Shown here in pieces: positions 63,210 to 64,000 of a stretch of 64,000 nt of DNA (position 1 is its first letter; each line of letters opens with the position of its first letter). The stretch comes from Nematopogon swammerdamellus. Taxonomy: Eukaryota > Arthropoda > Insecta > Lepidoptera > Adelidae. Where the stretch lies: contig OX336345.1 of assembly GCA_946902875.1 (NCBI GenBank), positions 4,929,395 to 4,993,394 on the forward strand. Direction: 5' to 3'. Made by a program: the position numbers and the translations under genes. Under the pieces are notes generated by a model, which was given only the letters and a program-made list of their open reading frames with translations, searched no databases and was not told where the DNA came from.

Positions 63210-63480
63210 GTTTTCGTACCTCGCACTAAGCCTACAACGTCTGTCTGTCCGTCTGTCTGTCTGTCCGTCCGTCCGATGGCTGTATCTTTGGAACCGTAAC
63301 AACTATCTGGTTGAAATTTTCACAGAATAATAGTTATTTTGGCGGAACTGCGAACAAATAATAAAAAAAAAACAAAAATTAGATAAATTAAAAAATGCAA
63401 CGGGTCCCCATACAAGAAAGGTGTTTTTATATTTTTTTTTGTTTCGTGGTGCGGAAACCTCGATGCGCGAGTCCGACTTA
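63210..63480 (+). repeat. D repeat
   Basis: GTACCTCGCACTAAGCCTAC, TGTCTGTCCGTCTGTCTGTC, TTTGGAACCGTAACAACTAT, GGAAACCTCGATGCGCGAGT. Confidence 0.75.
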
Positions 63481-63504
63481 ATATTCATATATTTGTAATC
63501 GTAC

Positions 63505-63600
63505 CTAGACTTTAATGTCAATTGCATCTTGGATTCGTTGACTACGCAGGTAGGTCGAGCGGCATTTAAGTTTTGAGGGAACTGTACCTGCATACACGAA
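63505..63600. mobile_element. Hairpin MITE right-half fragment
   Basis: TAGACTTTAATGTC, GCAGGTAGGTCGAGCGGCAT, TTGAGGGAACTGTACCTGCA match the right half of the MITE at 3303-3538. Confidence 0.55.
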
Positions 63601-63869
63601 ACCATCACTACCTATTTCACAATTCAACAAAGGACCACACAATCCCAACAAAACAAGTGCTAGAGAGGTGGAGCGGTTTGAAGGGGTCTCCAAGACTTCT
63701 CCGCCCACGCCACACCTACCCGTCCCACCGGATAATGGGTCCAATGAATTCGTAATGTCGTACTGGTACATTTTCCCCGCAGCGACGCCTCGGTGTTAGT
63801 TTTAAACCCGATCCAATTAACTGCGGGTACGTTTTAAAATGGCGGGTATTTGGTTTAGGAAAAGGGTAT
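63601..63869. other. Unassigned DNA
   Basis: No feature recognised. Confidence 0.4.
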
Positions 63870-64000
63870 AAATGTCTTGAAGGAGCATCAGCTTTGTTTT
63901 CCTCTAGTTCAGTATAGCCAGCAACCCAAAGGAATGTACGATATGGCATTTTTTTGGAGGTAATATTGGCTGGTCGGAGTATGTGTTCTGGCCCCTCTGA
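63870..64000 (+). mobile_element. SINE family C tail, cut by the window end
   Basis: CTCTAGTTCAGTATAGCCAG, AGGTAATATTGGCTGGTCGG, TGTGTTCTGGCCCCTCTGA: C tail running off the window. Confidence 0.75.

Overview
The window looks like a repeat-dense stretch of insect, most likely lepidopteran (moth or butterfly), nuclear DNA. It is AT-rich, has no operons or ribosome-binding sites, and is built from dispersed elements: SINEs, LINE fragments, hairpin MITEs, Helitron-like tails ending in GCCGCGGGC-type motifs, and the repeat carrying GGCCAAGTGCGAGTC. I recall the last two as very common in Lepidoptera; that is memory, not a search. I find no intact host protein-coding gene. Every coding stretch I can support belongs to a transposable element and most are broken.

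Layout. 1-817: SINE pieces. 818-18098: a 17.3-kb insertion bounded by inverted terminal repeats (CCCAAGCARCAAGGTCACGT), with ACGT-rich satellite arrays just inside both ends (about 840-2120 and 17297-18080). It splits one minus-strand SINE: the tail half lies at 583-817, the head half at 18099-18250, and they join perfectly apart from a 2-bp AA duplication. Inside it lie a decayed large-transposase gene (15342-16360), a second DDE transposon with its own inverted repeats (7410-9829, remnant gene 8574-9302), a decayed Tc1/mariner-like transposase (5072-5700), three copies of one MITE family seen nowhere else in the window, and other nested MITEs. 18100-57000: a patchwork of SINEs, short LINE 3' ends (CR1-, RTE- and R1-like), Helitron-like repeats, minisatellites and unassigned AT-rich DNA. 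57549-62548: a minus-strand Ty3/Gypsy internal region (gag, protease, RT, RNase H, integrase) with an unusually long Arg/Ser-rich gag N-terminus, a deletion within RT and a frameshift in integrase. 62549-64000: more dispersed repeats.

The SINEs are modular. Three head types (a tRNA-like head with an inserted 5S-rRNA-like segment; a tRNA head; and the 'A' module) are joined to a shared central domain (TACTAGGTGGTAGG ... GGTTGGTACCACCG) and one of two tails (B or C). The most notable candidates for something undescribed are the 17-kb terminal-repeat element with its satellite-like subterminal arrays and the tRNA/5S hybrid SINE head.
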